From Aurelia coerulea (lineage: Eukaryota; Cnidaria; Scyphozoa; Semaeostomeae; Ulmaridae), in NCBI GenBank assembly GCA_039566865.1, contig CM076949.1, positions 6,725,501 through 6,789,500 on the forward strand: 64,000 nucleotides of DNA. The letters run 5' to 3'. A program made the position numbers and the translations under genes. Shown here piece after piece: positions 1 through 11,636 of the stretch; position 1 is the first letter of the stretch, and every line of letters begins with the position of its first letter. The notes under the pieces were generated by a model, which was not told the DNA's origin, did not search any database, and saw only the letters and a list, made by a program, of their open reading frames with translations.

Positions 1-417
1 GGCGAAAATGAAAAGGAGCAGAAAAGGGCGCCGTATGTCCCAAGAGAGGTACTAAAACGTAGCGACGTTGAATAAAAATTGAAATAAACAAAGCGACGAA
101 TGAAGCAAAAGGTACTAGTCCCTAAAGTGCACGTAACACAAAAAAGAAGAAACAAAAATTGAAACAACCCCTAATAAAAACTACATAAAACTGCGGAGGA
201 GCGGTAGGTCTAAGAATCCACAAGTCTAACGTTGAGTCCCTTAGGTGGAAAAGTATCCAACTTGAACTGCCAAAAACCTTCCCTAACGCTAGTATCTCCA
301 AACAACCGATCAATAACCAACAACCTGGAAAGTAACGATGCAAAATGCCTAAACAAATCCGCATAGTAAACATGATGATTGTTATGGAACAATGGAAGCA
401 TGAACAAAGTACATGTA
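1..417. other. No gene recognised
   Basis: I see no gene, RNA or recognisable repeat here. The open frames on the - strand are short and low in complexity and resemble no family I know. Confidence 0.5.
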
Positions 418-492
418 CCGGGCGAGTCAATGAAAAGCCGGGTGTTTGAAAAATGCTGCTCCATGAATATCAAATCAATAACATTGAAAACT
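418..492 (+). mobile_element. Truncated CCGGGTGAGTCA-family MITE end (C7)
   Basis: It begins CCGGGCGAGTCAATGAAAAG after a TA. The next bases follow the start of the full-length copies at 7259 and 17476 (GTTTGAAA, then a CCATGAATATCAA stretch). It is cut off where a different family starts at about 494. Confidence 0.5.
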
Positions 493-493
493 G

Positions 494-1480
494 CCGGATG
501 AGCCAGAAAAAAGTTACCACTTTCGAAAATTAGTAGCACCACAAACACTTTATGGATTTAAGTGATTCAAATGTTAGTTAAAAGCCAAAAGATCAAAGTA
601 TTTTTGTGATTTTTCTCGTCATCTTGCAAGCACTGTAAATATAGGTAAATTCAACTTTGCAAAAATATCATGGTTGCAAAATGACTGAAAAAAAGCCTAA
701 AACACTGAATCAAGTCGTTAGGACTCTCCTCACACAGAACAATACGCACGGGCGTTTCACCTCTCTCAAGAGTTACAAGACATAGATTCTCAAACAGATA
801 CGAAAGATTTTAAATCCCATGGCAATAAATGTGCAGACGATGAATGTATGAGCCTTTGATGAATCTAGCCGTGCAATAATATAGCTGTGACATGTACCGA
901 ACCATAATTTGCTTGTTTGAACATTTGGACATTTTCACAGGGTTTTGAAAGATTTGGTGCCTATCTGAATCGACACAAAGATGGGACTTTTCACACACCT
1001 ACTCTACTGGGGCATGTTGTAAAAACCGGACCCTAAGACCCTAGGACCCTTGAGACCCCTAGGACCTTTAAGTACTAAAAATGAAAAGGACCCTTAACAC
1101 CAGAGGGTCATCACCACAGACAAACAATAGATAAATGTCATCAAGCTGTCAAAAAAGAGGCCGCGTGTTGTATGAGCTTCCGCTCTTTCATCCTACGAAT
1201 GTTCGCCCCTTCAAACCAACGCCAGGATACCTAAGTCTCTAAAATAGCACAATAGGAGATACTCAAAATAGTACTTCTTCATGGTACAAACTCTCTGCAG
1301 GATTCCTGAAAGAGTGGAAGTTCATGTGATTAAAGAAGGGGAGTTAAAGATACACAACTTCCTGATCATAACCTTCTGGTGTTAAGGGCCTTTCACTTCT
1401 AGTACTTAAAGGTCCTAGGGGTCTCAGTGGTCCTAAGGTCTTAGGGTCCGGTTTTTACAACATGCCCTCTACTGGATGAC
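494..1480 (+). mobile_element. Degraded CCGGGTGAGCC-family element (A1)
   Basis: The left end reads CCGGATGAGCCAGAAAAAAG and its first 350 bases align by eye with the element at 20242 (shared GTGATTCAAA, AAAGAT, TTTGTGATTTTTCTCG and CATGGCAATAAATGTGCAGA). The right end is degraded (CTACTGGATGACCC) and is split by the insertion at 1011-1466. No clean TA duplication remains. Confidence 0.45.
1011..1466. mobile_element. Palindromic MITE with 9-bp TSD (family G)
   Basis: The ends are perfect inverted repeats starting GGCATGTTGTAAAAACCGGA and continuing through a CCTAAGACC block. The same 9 bases, CTCTACTGG, flank it at 1002-1010 and 1467-1475. It is about 456 bp with no coding capacity. A 9-bp duplication is usual for Mutator-like transposases, so a MULE-type mobiliser is inferred. 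Confidence 0.8.
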
Positions 1481-1499
1481 CCAAAGCGCAGTTCTTCCA

Positions 1500-2530
1500 A
1501 TAATCATCAAAATTTAATTACGTTGCTGATGTTTCTCTTTGTACCAATGACTCAGCTGCACGTGTCTGTTGCGAAATTGACCTTTAGAGAGTTGCAGATT
1601 CTTGCGTGTCAATGAAACCTCGCTTCTTTTCAATCTTCTAGAACTCTTCCGAGACAATGAAGATAATCATAAATGTTCAACTAGGCAGAACGCAGATTTT
1701 ATAATCGATAAAGCTACCAGACGCAAGAGAAATTTTTTGATTAAGAAAGGTGCCTTGAACTGAAATTTCTCACCTAAGATACTCTAAAGATATACATACC
1801 CTCTAATGTTAACAATTCATCAATGTAAATTATAGAACAAGAAAAGATCGCATGTCTGTATACACGTATTTTTTCTTTATAAGAAACTGCTTATAAGAAA
1901 CGGTAGGCTCAATTTTGCGAAAGTTAAGAAACAACCCTACCTGAATTTAAAAAGCTAAGAAACTTTTGCAATTTGCAGTTTTGATTTTCCCATCGCATTC
2001 AAAAATGTTTTGACACTGTACAGTTATAGCAACTGTTCGGACATTATTTTGAATGCGAATTACGTTATTTACTTGTTTTGAGGTCTTATTAAGTAATTTG
2101 GGAGCCCTCTTAACAAAACTAGATTAACTCTACACTTTCGGCATTAAAAATATAAAAAACACGTACGAAATTTAAAATGGCCCAAAAATTTAAGAAATTG
2201 CCTACCAATACGTGTATTAATATTTTCATCCCTCGTATGCTATATGTATTTTGCTTTGTTTTGGCAAGATAACTCGCATAGGATTTCCTGTAAGAGTTCA
2301 CTTAAATTGTTTCAGATAGATAAATAATTAAGTTCCAAACATGCACTTCCTAAAATAACCATGTACAGCTAGAAGTTAACTCAGCTAAGTACTTGGCCAG
2401 TGTAACAAAGTTACAAACTGAATAACAGATAATCAAAAATTGTGAAAAAGATACGAATCGCAACTAACGTCTCATTGTGTGGAGATCGAAATTGAAAACA
2501 ATTTTTTTGATTCACTTTGTTGAAGTATCG
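1500..2530. other. No gene; holds one family-L fragment
   Basis: No gene is visible. At 1856-1990 there is a fragment (ACACGTATTTTTTCTTTATA, AAGAAACTGCTTATAAG, then a TTGCAATTTGCAG stretch) shared with 54150-54370 and 54950-54980 inside the large foldback at 52694-54935. Confidence 0.4.
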
Positions 2531-2539
2531 GAGTAATTT

Positions 2540-2578
2540 TAGCCTGCGTGCGGACTCAACTAGTCTGCACGCAGGCTA
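2540..2578. mobile_element. 39-bp hairpin element with 9-bp TSD (TAGCCTGCG family)
   Basis: TAGCCTGCGTGCGGACT and AGTCTGCACGCAGGCTA face each other across a 5-base loop. GAGTAATTT is repeated exactly at 2531-2539 and 2579-2587. This is the smallest of five related copies in the window (see 15836, 41047, 45890, 50489). Confidence 0.75.
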
Positions 2579-4019
2579 GAGTAATTTAGGATCTTCCTGT
2601 GAACTTGGCTGTTGAAGTCTATTTATGATATACTTTGCTCTGTTAATGATGGTGTTAATCAAGACATTTTGATACCATTGGAGAACGCAGTTTAGAATGC
2701 AAGTGAATCTTACAGAAAGTAACTATTCTATTATGAGAATTTTGATAAATTACTGGTGAATCCAATTTGGGAACTTACAATTGAAAATTTCACTTAACTC
2801 TGAAGTACCTTTGAATTTGGATTTGACATATACCTTATGTTTATGCCAAGTTTTCATTTCCACGGTGGTGGAGCTCACTTCAGCAATAAACATTCTCAAA
2901 CTGACACTTATGATAGACATTTCATGGCCCCACATTTTCCCAAATAATAGCCCGTTAACTTTTGCTCAAAAATGCTAATTTGTATTGCAGGAGAAGTAAG
3001 GATTAAATGATGAGCTCAATGATCTAAGATAAAGCAGAAAGGGCGTTTCCCACGTTCTCAGAGAGTCTGGAGGGCGTGGTCACGAAAAGTTCTCCTGCGG
3101 GCTTCGCCCCAAGACCCTTACCTTTGTTCTCATGGCCCTCCCCAAACTCCAATGCTGGATCCGCTCCTGATTAGGTTGGATATGATCTGTGATTGCAAGA
3201 TGTTGTTATAACCCAGTTCTTACCCCCCCCCCTCCCCAAAAAACACCGGTTGAATTTGTTGCATGGAAACTAGGCTAAAACTTTTATATACAATCACAAA
3301 GTATTACTTTTTGGCGAGAATACGATTTTTCAGAAAGCATTTTTGGGTGAAATAAAGTTTCGAGGTATGAGTTCATCTGCTTTTCCCTTTAGGAATGAAA
3401 ATAGTCATCTGCGTATTTCAGATACGCCTTCACAAATTCTAACAAACAGTTGAAAAACAGAAATTTTCACGAGTAATTTTTCAAACAGTTGCAGTTGTTT
3501 CAGGTCAGCCGGTATAAAGAATTTCTATCAGATTGGTTTGTGAAACCACAATCTTTGGATCCGATTCCAAGACATCTATTTTCTCTATCTGTCTGAAGTT
3601 TCAACCTGATTTTTCGATTTCATGGTATTTCCTTTTCATGTACACACTTTTTTATAAGAATTATGTTTATAAGAATATTCAGGCTCAGAATCATCCAATT
3701 TTTAAGAATATTATAAGAATATTTCTCAGCCTGGTATCTTTGAAATTGTGTTGAAATTTGTTAAAATTTTAAGGTAATTTTAGCAGGCTAGCGGGTGAAT
3801 CATGGTCATTTCAGCGTGTGTCGAAATTTGATCTCATGACAACATTTTTTGTAGGTGCTTGAGTCCATTGCCAATCCATTTGATCAATAATAGAAGGCTG
3901 GATCTCTGCGAGTATCTTAAAGGTTTGCTTTTTCTTTTCGTACACACTTTGCTTGCTTGTTGGGCCAGGGCTAGCCTAAGATCGGCAACATAATCAAATG
4001 TTGATGATTTTGCAATTGT
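2579..4019. other. No gene recognised
   Basis: Unassigned AT-rich sequence. A patch at 3060-3120 (GGGCGTGGTCACGAAAAG) resembles part of the MITE at 51162-51584. Around 3640-3690 there are TTATAAGAA repeats like family L. A C/A run lies at 3220-3245. Confidence 0.4.
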
Positions 4020-4029
4020 ATTGAGGTGA

Positions 4030-4200
4030 ATGGCTGAGCGGCTTATACAGTTACCGTTATGTGACAGAAGTTACCGTTGATGTGAGGTCAAGTCGGCGGC
4101 CTTCTCAGTGCCTGAGCAAGCAACTCATTTCGCCGTCCTTCAGAAGGGATGTTAAACTAGGGGGCCATGCCTCGTTGTGGCATGCATAGTAGGCCCAAAT
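4030..4200 (+). mobile_element. Possible SINE remnant
   Basis: GGTGAATGGCTGAGCGGC resembles the start of a tRNA-derived (Ser/Leu-like) head. The later block CCTTCAGAAGGGATGTTAAA resembles a motif recurrent in invertebrate SINE bodies. There is only one copy here and no duplication was found, so this is weak. Confidence 0.3.
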
Positions 4201-5090
4201 TAGCTTTAACAACTAGAAACAAAAAATTCGCTCCAGGCTACTTTTTTTATACATTCTGCTAAAAATTTACAACACATATTTACTTAATTACTATACTTAT
4301 AAGCTTTTCTACTCTACTACTAGGACAAGACCACGGGGAGCAATAACTATGTCTACCCTAGTGCCTACTTTAAATAATGAAAAAGGTAGTTTCACTTTTT
4401 TGAGTTACCAGTTACAGAGCTGAGAAAGCTTTGATTTGCATGCCGTCTGAATCATAAGTCACACCATGACAATCGTTGAAATGAAACATTGGAACAGATG
4501 TCTTGATTGAACTCGTAGAGCAAAGGCCACGCAATCAAAACAACATGTCTCTGCTATCGCCCTCTAAAGATTCCTTATCAACAGCAATACGAGCTTTTTC
4601 TCAGATTTAATTGCGTAAATAGAATCATTTGATAACGAATTGTCATAGTAATAGTCATAGCTCAGTTATTATTTAGAGTTACTTTTTAATCAGCCAAAAG
4701 TACTATACATATCATATCATAAAGCTAGGAAGCAAAAGCGCTCGCTTCGCTAGCACTTCAACATTCCTAGCTCCTGCGGAGAGCCTTTTCACCATATCTG
4801 CACATACTCCTCGAATGTAATTGGCTCTCCATAGGAGAAGTACACATTGTAATAGATGAGTTTAGTTGTGGACACTAGAGAATATCAAACTCGTTGCATG
4901 CATCCATAAGAAAGCCTTGGGACAGAGTTGTCTGCTCTCCCATGGCCGTCAAGAGGTGACTGGGCCCCGGGGGCAGGATTGGAAGGGGCTGCAAAATTTT
5001 GTTTTGGACCACTGGCCTTTTTCTCTTGGATCATGCTCCCCTCCCACACCCAGCTAAAGACACATTTTAGATGGAATATCCCCATTAACC
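4201..5090. other. No gene recognised
   Basis: Unassigned. A small inverted motif (AGCTAGGAAGC / GCTAGC, then a TTCCTAGCT) lies at 4720-4780. Confidence 0.35.
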
Positions 5091-5095
5091 CCATG

Positions 5096-5785
5096 TGAGC
5101 ACTCTTTGTAAGAAGGCCAATCAGAAAATTCATTCGCTAGCTAGGATTTCAAAATACATGGAACCTAGAAAAGCAGTTTTACTAATGAAAACGTGTATTA
5201 TGTCCCAATTTAACTATTGTCATCTGTTGTGGATGTTTCACGAAGGTGTTGTGGCGCAGTGGTGTAATCCTCTAACTTTGCAGCCAGAGCAGTCAGGCGG
5301 AGTGGGTTCGATACCTGGTAGGACTCCACCACTTGAGCGTCATGACAAGGGGTCGCAGACTTGATTAGGTCTGCTCTATTTCTGCGATCCCAGCGCTTGG
5401 TGCTGAAAAACGCAACTTCACCTTTCACGATAGGAATTAAATAACAAAATAGATAAAATGCATTTGAGGGCACTGAGACTGCACAGAGACTACGAGTCTG
5501 ATTTTGTAACATTGCTGGAAAGGGACAACTCAGTGACAGTCCATCAACGAAACCTAATTTATAAGACCCTGAATTGTAAATCTGGACCCTGAATTTATGA
5601 AGGACATATTTGTAACCAATGATGTGCCTTACAACCTAAGAAACGACAATGATCTTTTGCAACTAAATGCAGGGACCACAAATTTTGGAACTGAAACCAC
5701 ACCGTTTATTGGACGTAAACTTTGGCAGCTGCTACCAAATGAGATAAAACTGCTACCTCCCTGGCTGTTTTTAAAAACCGAATAA
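5096..5785 (+). pseudogene. 3' fragment of a non-LTR retrotransposon RT ORF, split by a SINE
   Basis: The conceptual product before the SINE (5096-5243) reads LCKKANQKIHSLARISKYM ... LLMKTCIMSQFNYCHLLWMFH. This is the segment just after the RT palm in jockey/CR1-type LINE ORF2 proteins. After the SINE, another frame continues with LRLHRDYESDFVTLLERDNS, VTVHQRNL and, with indels, YNLRNDNDLLQL ... FIGRKLWQLLPNEIK. That is the usual C-terminus of the same proteins, so one LINE tail was interrupted by the SINE at 5244-5422. It carries stops and frameshifts, the 5' part is absent, and it is not functional. Confidence 0.8.
5244..5422 (+). mobile_element. tRNA-derived SINE, copy 1, inserted in a LINE
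   Basis: The head contains an A-box-like TGGCGCAGTGG and a B-box-like GGTTCGATACC, the internal RNA polymerase III promoter of a tRNA-related SINE. The body includes CATGACAAGGGGTCGC and GCGATCCCAGCGCTTGG. The tail ends in AACTTCACC. TTTCACGA is duplicated at 5236-5243 and 5423-5430, and the LINE reading resumes immediately after, which defines both borders. Confidence 0.85.
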
Positions 5786-5989
5786 AATCACGGAAATGGG
5801 AGAAATGCAACTTTAGGCAATAAAGAAATTCGAAATTAATAAATATGTTTGAGTCAATCATATGTTAGCATTTAGCCTCATTTGTCTTCTACTTGGAATG
5901 TGGTGATACCTGGATTGGTCAATAACATGGAATGTCAATAAGATGAATAAATACATGACAATTGTTGTCGCTTGCCTCGTCCTTCAAAT

Positions 5990-6181
5990 GAAGGTGAAGG
6001 TGAAGTTGCTGTTTTTAGCGCCAAGCGCTTGGGTCACAGAAGTAGAATAGGCCTGATCGAGTCCGCGACCCCTTGTCATGACGCTGAAGTGATGGGGCTC
6101 TACCTGGGATCGAACCCGGTCCACCTGACTGTTCTTGCTGCAATGTCAGAGGATTACACCACTGCGCGACAACACCTTCAT
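5990..6181 (-). mobile_element. tRNA-derived SINE, copy 2
   Basis: Reverse-strand copy of the SINE at 5244. The head (complement of GCGCGACAACACC) is at the high-coordinate end and the tail, a GGTGAA short repeat as read on +, is at 5990-6010. The B box region reads GGGATCGAACCC on this strand. Confidence 0.8.
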
Positions 6182-7040
6182 ACGTTTTAAGGTCATAACC
6201 AATACATTTTAAGGTTGAAAAGATGGTAGCAAGCAACGTTTCGTAGTTGTTCTGGTTTACAATGTGGCAATTTATCACGTCACGACGTCAAAACCAGCAG
6301 AAATGTAAAAAAATTCTGCAATTCTGAGAAAATTGATTATATCATAAATGCTCTTTCTGGGATCATGGCAAATAACCTCAACTTCCTTTAGAGAAATTCC
6401 TTTGAAAGAATAGGGCAATAACATTTGCACAACAAATTCTAAAGTTTTGTAAGGATGTGACAGCTACAATCGCTGTATGTTTCATGAAATAGGGTGAGGT
6501 TTAGGTTTGGCGTAAGGCGGCGTAAGGGTTAGGGGTAGGCTAAGGGTTAGACAAGATTTTCAAGGACTTTAGCAAACATTTTAGCCAGGTTTATGGTTAC
6601 CGTAAACACACTTTTATTCTTATCAATGCTTCTATGATGTCACTTGTTGATTTGACACCTGGCTATCTTATTTGTTGTGATTAAACAATGTAAACAAATC
6701 GATGCGATCTTAGACACAATTCAAACGGGTCATTGAGCATCGTCATGGTTCAGTGATTTTGATCGCCTTGTCTCAAAAAAGCTTCCACTGAATGTTCAAC
6801 ATTAAATTATAGCTACCAGTTATCATGGGAAGTGTCAGGTACCCCTTGTCAGGTTAGCCAAAAAACAACCTCTGTTTAAAAAGCCACTGCACCGCAGACT
6901 ACTCTTGAACATGGCAAGCAATTGGTCTCTTCGAGCAAAAACTTTTCAGCGTTTTTCAACAAGTACGATTATTATTCATCATTGATTTAAATTCTCTATA
7001 TGTGTATATTCAACGTAAAAGGTTCACAATAACAAATTAC
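6182..7040. other. No gene recognised
   Basis: Unassigned AT-rich sequence. GTAAGG / GGGTTAGGGGTAGGCTAAGG at 6510-6550 is a short degenerate GGGTTAG-like patch. It is too short and irregular to call telomeric repeat. Confidence 0.35.
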
Positions 7041-7258
7041 CTTAGACACTACCTACGAACTATACAATACAATACTTGGATTGTCAATACAATACACAAT
7101 ATACAATACAATACAATACAATGCTATACTATACTATACTATACTATACTCTACTATACTATACAATACAACACAACACAATACAATGCTATACTATACT
7201 ATACTATACTATACTATACAATACAATGCTATACCATACTATATTTTACTGTACTATA

Positions 7259-7894
7259 CCGGGTGAGTCAGTAAAAAGAATCCCCGTTTGAAAGGTCACG
7301 GCTCCCTGAAAATCAAGACAATGATATTGACAAATATATACTTTAATTGTAGAAATGCTCAAATCTACTATAAATTTACCTGACTGAAATCGGCCACTCC
7401 ATTCTGAAATTATGAGGGATTTTCTCGAGAAAGCCTCTTCAAAAAACCTTTAAAACGTGTCCAAAGTCGTGAACAAATTTGAAATTTCCCTTACATTTCT
7501 GCCTTACAATGGCCTTACAACAATGACTTGTGGACGCTTTAGCACGTCCTATCCTCTTGAGAGGATGAACAAGGCCTCCCCCTGGTATTTATGACCTATT
7601 CAAGGGGATTCCATTCTCCCAAGAGGACAAAATACATGAATTTATGTGAATGTCATCAATTTTAGGAAGGAAAATTTGCTCATTGTTTTCATTCGTTTTT
7701 GTAGGTTTTTGGAAGGGGCTTTCTACAGAAAATCACCCATATCGACGGGAAGGAATGGCCGATTAAGGCTGGGTAAATTGCTGAACCTAATTGAACATAT
7801 TGGCAATAAAACAAGACATTTTTCAATATTATTGCTTTGATATTCATGGAGCAGTGGCCTTCCGAACGGGGATTCTATTTTCTGACTCACCCGG
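7259..7894. mobile_element. Palindromic MITE, CCGGGTGAGTCA family (C1)
   Basis: Its inverted ends begin CCGGGTGAGTCAGTAAAAAG and the sequence reads as a long imperfect palindrome (CCTCTTGAGAGGATGAACAA ... TCCCAAGAGG in the middle). TA flanks both ends inside the CTATA array. It is 636 bp with no transposase. A TA duplication and these ends suggest mobilisation by a Tc1/mariner-superfamily enzyme. Confidence 0.85.
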
Positions 7895-8421
7895 TACTAT
7901 ACTATACTATACTATACTACACAATGCAATACAATACAATACTATAATACTATACTATACTATATTATACTATACAATACAATGCTATACTATACTATGC
8001 AATACAATACAATACAATACAATATAACACAATACAATGCTATACTATACTATACTATACTATTATACAATACAATACAATACAATGCTATACTATACTA
8101 TACTATACTATACTATTATACAATACAATACAATGCAATGCTATACTATACTATACTATACTACACAATGCAATACAATACAATACTATACTATACTATA
8201 CTATACTATACAATACAATGCTATACTATACTATGCAATACAATACAATACAATACAATACAATATAACACAATACAATGCTATACTATACTATACTATT
8301 ATACAATACAATACAATACAATGCTATACTATACTATACTATACTATTATGCAATACAATACAATGCTATACTATACTATACTATACAATACAATACAAT
8401 GCAATACAATGCTATACTATA

Positions 8422-9040
8422 CCGGGTGACCCAGAAAAAAGTGACCCGACGCAATCCGTTATAGAAAAAAAAGCAAGTGGCCGATCGATATATTTCAAAT
8501 TTTTTTCTGTCGCTAAAAGACTAGCCTACATTATGAGTATTTTTTTGCAAGTTTTTTGGGCACGGTGAAATTCCCGAATTAAGCATTTTGAGGAAAAGGA
8601 CGGGCTTGAAATCCTCGAAAAGTCCTCAAAAACAGGGGATAGATTTAAAGCCATTTCAGATCTTCAAAACAACGAGAAGCGTGTTTTATTTTGCCTGAGA
8701 ATATATTTAAGTACCTAGGGACCATAAAGGTGCTCTGAAGACTTCCGACTGGGTTGCCTATTCCCAGGTTGAAATGAAACACGCTCCTTGTTGTTTTGAA
8801 GATTTGAAATGGCCTTAAATCGATCCCCTGTTTTTGACGACTTTTTGAGGATTTCAGAGCTGCTCTTTTCCTCGAAATACTTAGTTTTGGAAATTTACCG
8901 TGCCGAAAAAAATTGCAAAAAATACTAATAGCAAAGGCTAATCTTTTAGCAACAGAACAACGTTTGAAGCATTTCAATCCGCCATCTACTTAATTTTCTG
9001 TAAAAGATTGCGTTGGGTCACTTTTTTCTGGGTCACCCGG
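8422..9040. mobile_element. Palindromic MITE, CCGGGTGACCC family (T)
   Basis: Inverted ends CCGGGTGACCCAGAAAAAAG / CTTTTTTCTGGGTCACCCGG, then a shared TGACCC(A/G)ACGCAATC block. TA occurs on both sides within the CTATA array. It is 619 bp and palindromic throughout (arms meet near 8730), with no coding capacity. Confidence 0.85.
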
Positions 9041-9303
9041 TAGTATACTTTACTGTTCTATACTATACTATACAATACAATACAATGCTATACTATACTA
9101 TACAATACTATACTATACTATACTATACTATACTATACTATACTATACTATACAATACAGTGCTATGCTATCCTATGCTATGCTATGCTACGCTATGCTA
9201 CGCTATACTATACTATACTATACTATACTATACTATACTATACTATACTATACTATACTATACTATACTATACTATACTATACTATACTATACTATACTA
9301 TAC

Positions 9304-10365
9304 AACACTACGTGGACGATACCAAGGAGAGCAAAATATCATGACTACCCTCGGCTTTTACATGAATATATACACCTAATATTGGTAGAAAGTTGTACGA
9401 ATAAACTGTATAAAAAATACAACTAAAATACAACTAATTATACAGTTTCGAAAAGCTTCGTATAAAATCTTTTTACGGATAAATATGGTTTCACCTTGGT
9501 CATCAGGGTAACACAGGCGATAATGGTGAACCATCAGAACCTCAGCCGAGAAGCCGTTTGTAAAAATGCTTGACAAATAACCAGAAATTTATCCTGGCTT
9601 CAGATCGTAGTCAGCCCTATGACACTACGAAAGTGATCGTAAAAATGAGCGATTTGCTATCCCTCCTCGAAAGTTAATTTCCAGGGATCAATCAAAATCG
9701 CTCAACCGTTAAGGCTCATTATACACCAAGCGATAGACGCACGCACGATAAAATCATCATTCCGTATCAGGGAGCGTTGTGATTAGCAATTAGATTTCTT
9801 GAAGTTTGAGTCACTCATGTTCAAAGAAAGAAACTTGAAGTTTTCCTTGCTACTAAGAAGAGGGCTAGTTTTATTTTCCAACAGCAAATATCACTGTAAT
9901 GCCAGACAATAGTAGAGCAAAGGTGAAGAAAACGTGCAACAATTGACCATAACTTCGAGAACCCCCTGGTTTCGTACAATTTGGCAAATGTGAACTGCAA
10001 TAGACTCATAAGAAATTTACATGGCTCAGCTCTCAAATAATACCAGAATGGTTCATATATATGAAAGATTTCCTGATTTATTGAAATTTTAAAGTCAGAC
10101 ACTTTTTTGGACACCCTGTATATACTGTATGTATGAAAGGGCTATGATGCTCTGAAGGTGCCCTTGCAGTGGGGAAAGCTAGTCAGCCCTTGCAGTGGGA
10201 AAAGCTAGAAAATAAAAACATGCAAAAGACCAAATCGATATCTGCTTTCTTCGAGTAGTAGGCCCTCTTGAACGGTACACTATATATAAAAGCAAGGGCA
10301 TCGCCAGGGGGTGAGCTGGGGTGGACATGTCCACCCCAGCTTTCTCGGGGTAGTATTCATTCCTT
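9304..10365. other. No gene; one orphan transposon end
   Basis: No gene is seen. TTTTTTGGACACCCTG followed by TA at 10103-10120 is a right end of the CAGGGTGTCC type, and no matching left end was found. At 10160-10210 CCTTGCAGTGGG-AAAGCTAG occurs twice. Confidence 0.45.
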
Positions 10366-10885
10366 AGCATATCCAAATCTTGAGCTCGGCGAAAAAAGGT
10401 GGGTATAAAATTCTGTGATTTATTTCTTCTGACTGAGTGGCTTGAAACAAATTTTAGTTACTTATCTTATTCTACCGTTGGACTTTTCTGAAGTTTTCAA
10501 TATTTTTCTAAATTTCAGCGTTTGTTACATTTCAACTCATTTGAGGGTGTGACGTCATCAGCTGTCTAAATCATAAACCAGAAAAGTGACAGACTTTTGC
10601 TTGATTCCATATTGTAGACATCCATAAACTATGGTTTTCTTCGAAATTATTTCATGTTGCTTCAAACAGTTTAAAAATTACGATGGTTTTAAGTTTTTTT
10701 GAAAATTTTTCTTGAATTCTTGAGAAAGTAGAAAAACACTCTGATTCTGACAATATCGAATATTTCAGAAAAGTCTAACGGTAGAATTGTAGAGAAAGAG
10801 CTAAAGTTTCTTTGAAGTCATTCAGTTCAAAGAAATAAGTAACTGAATTTTACACCAGCCTTTTTAATGATTTGAAACCTATGCT
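10366..10885. mobile_element. Palindromic MITE, AGCATAGG family (D1), 9-bp TSD
   Basis: The left half (AGCATATCCAAATCTT ... GTATAAAATTC) and the right half (GAATTTTACACCAGCC ... AAACCTATGCT) are inverted repeats. TCATTCCTT is duplicated exactly at 10357-10365 and 10886-10894. Length is 520 bp. Confidence 0.85.
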
Positions 10886-10894
10886 TCATTCCTT

Positions 10895-11636
10895 AGCAAA
10901 TCGGTGTAAAAATGGCTGGGTATACCTTTCGACCTTTCGGAACTTAATTCTCAACCAAATCCACCCCATTTATATAAGTCTAGCGATGCCGCTGGATAAA
11001 GGGCAAAAATACATATAAAGGGCTTAAATAGAATCGTTAGAAACCAGGCTGTACAATCTCTTCACTCAAAACATCGAAAATTCTTAGTTCAGGGTCTGAT
11101 AAACCTGCAAATAACGTGCAAAAATTGCTCCTGCGTGCCTTTCTTGCATTCTAAGCGATCTTGTGATTTAAAAACTATCCACAGGGAACTTAGCTAACAT
11201 TTTCTATTACGTTTAAATTGTTCTTTCTTTCGTTATTGGAATATACATTTCACATTATGCTGCACTGCTATTTGTTTAGAACAAAATTGCTGGACCCGTT
11301 CACCAAAATAGATATTTGACCCCGCACCCCCACTCCCCTCCATGTCAATGTTGGGATGAACAGTACGCGCGTTTTCTGTGGTAGATTAGCAGAGTGGAAG
11401 TATGCCGCGCCAAACAACATGAAATGGGGGAGGGGGGGGGGGGGGGGGAACACATTTCAGCAAAACATGAAACATTCGAAAGATCACCAGCGTTGTAATC
11501 TTTATAATCAATTTCTCACGAGAATGATCCAAATATTGTTATTAATTCATCCCAATTGATTTGGCAATGGGTAGATGGACTTTCCTTTAGATCCTGTGAA
11601 CGAACAATGAAATATCAATCACGCTTAACGCTTCAC
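10895..11636. other. No gene recognised
   Basis: Unassigned. It contains a G-run at 11426-11448 and a CCCC-rich patch at 11320-11340. Confidence 0.35.

Larger units (their letters stand above)
7048..9303. repeat. Hierarchical ATACT/ATACA pentanucleotide array, twice interrupted
   Basis: Three blocks (7048-7258, 7895-8421, 9041-9303) consist of runs of CTATA followed by runs of CAATA. The runs are repeatedly joined by the variant CAATG, giving a higher-order unit of roughly 50-80 bp. The last block drifts to a pure CTATA run of about 100 bp. Open frames here (Tyr/Thr/Ile/Leu runs in every + frame) follow from period 5 and are not genes. Confidence 0.9.

Noticed and set aside
5244..5422. Functional tRNA gene
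   Set aside because: A and B boxes are present but the cloverleaf is not complete. The same unit occurs four times with a long body, a tail and a target duplication, so it is a SINE.
6510..6550. Interstitial telomeric repeat (GGGTTAGGGG)
   Set aside because: Only one or two irregular units.
7982..8464. 160-codon Tyr/Thr/Ile/Leu-rich frame
   Set aside because: The CTATA/CAATA array lacks stops in all three + frames. This is simple-sequence translation, not a protein.
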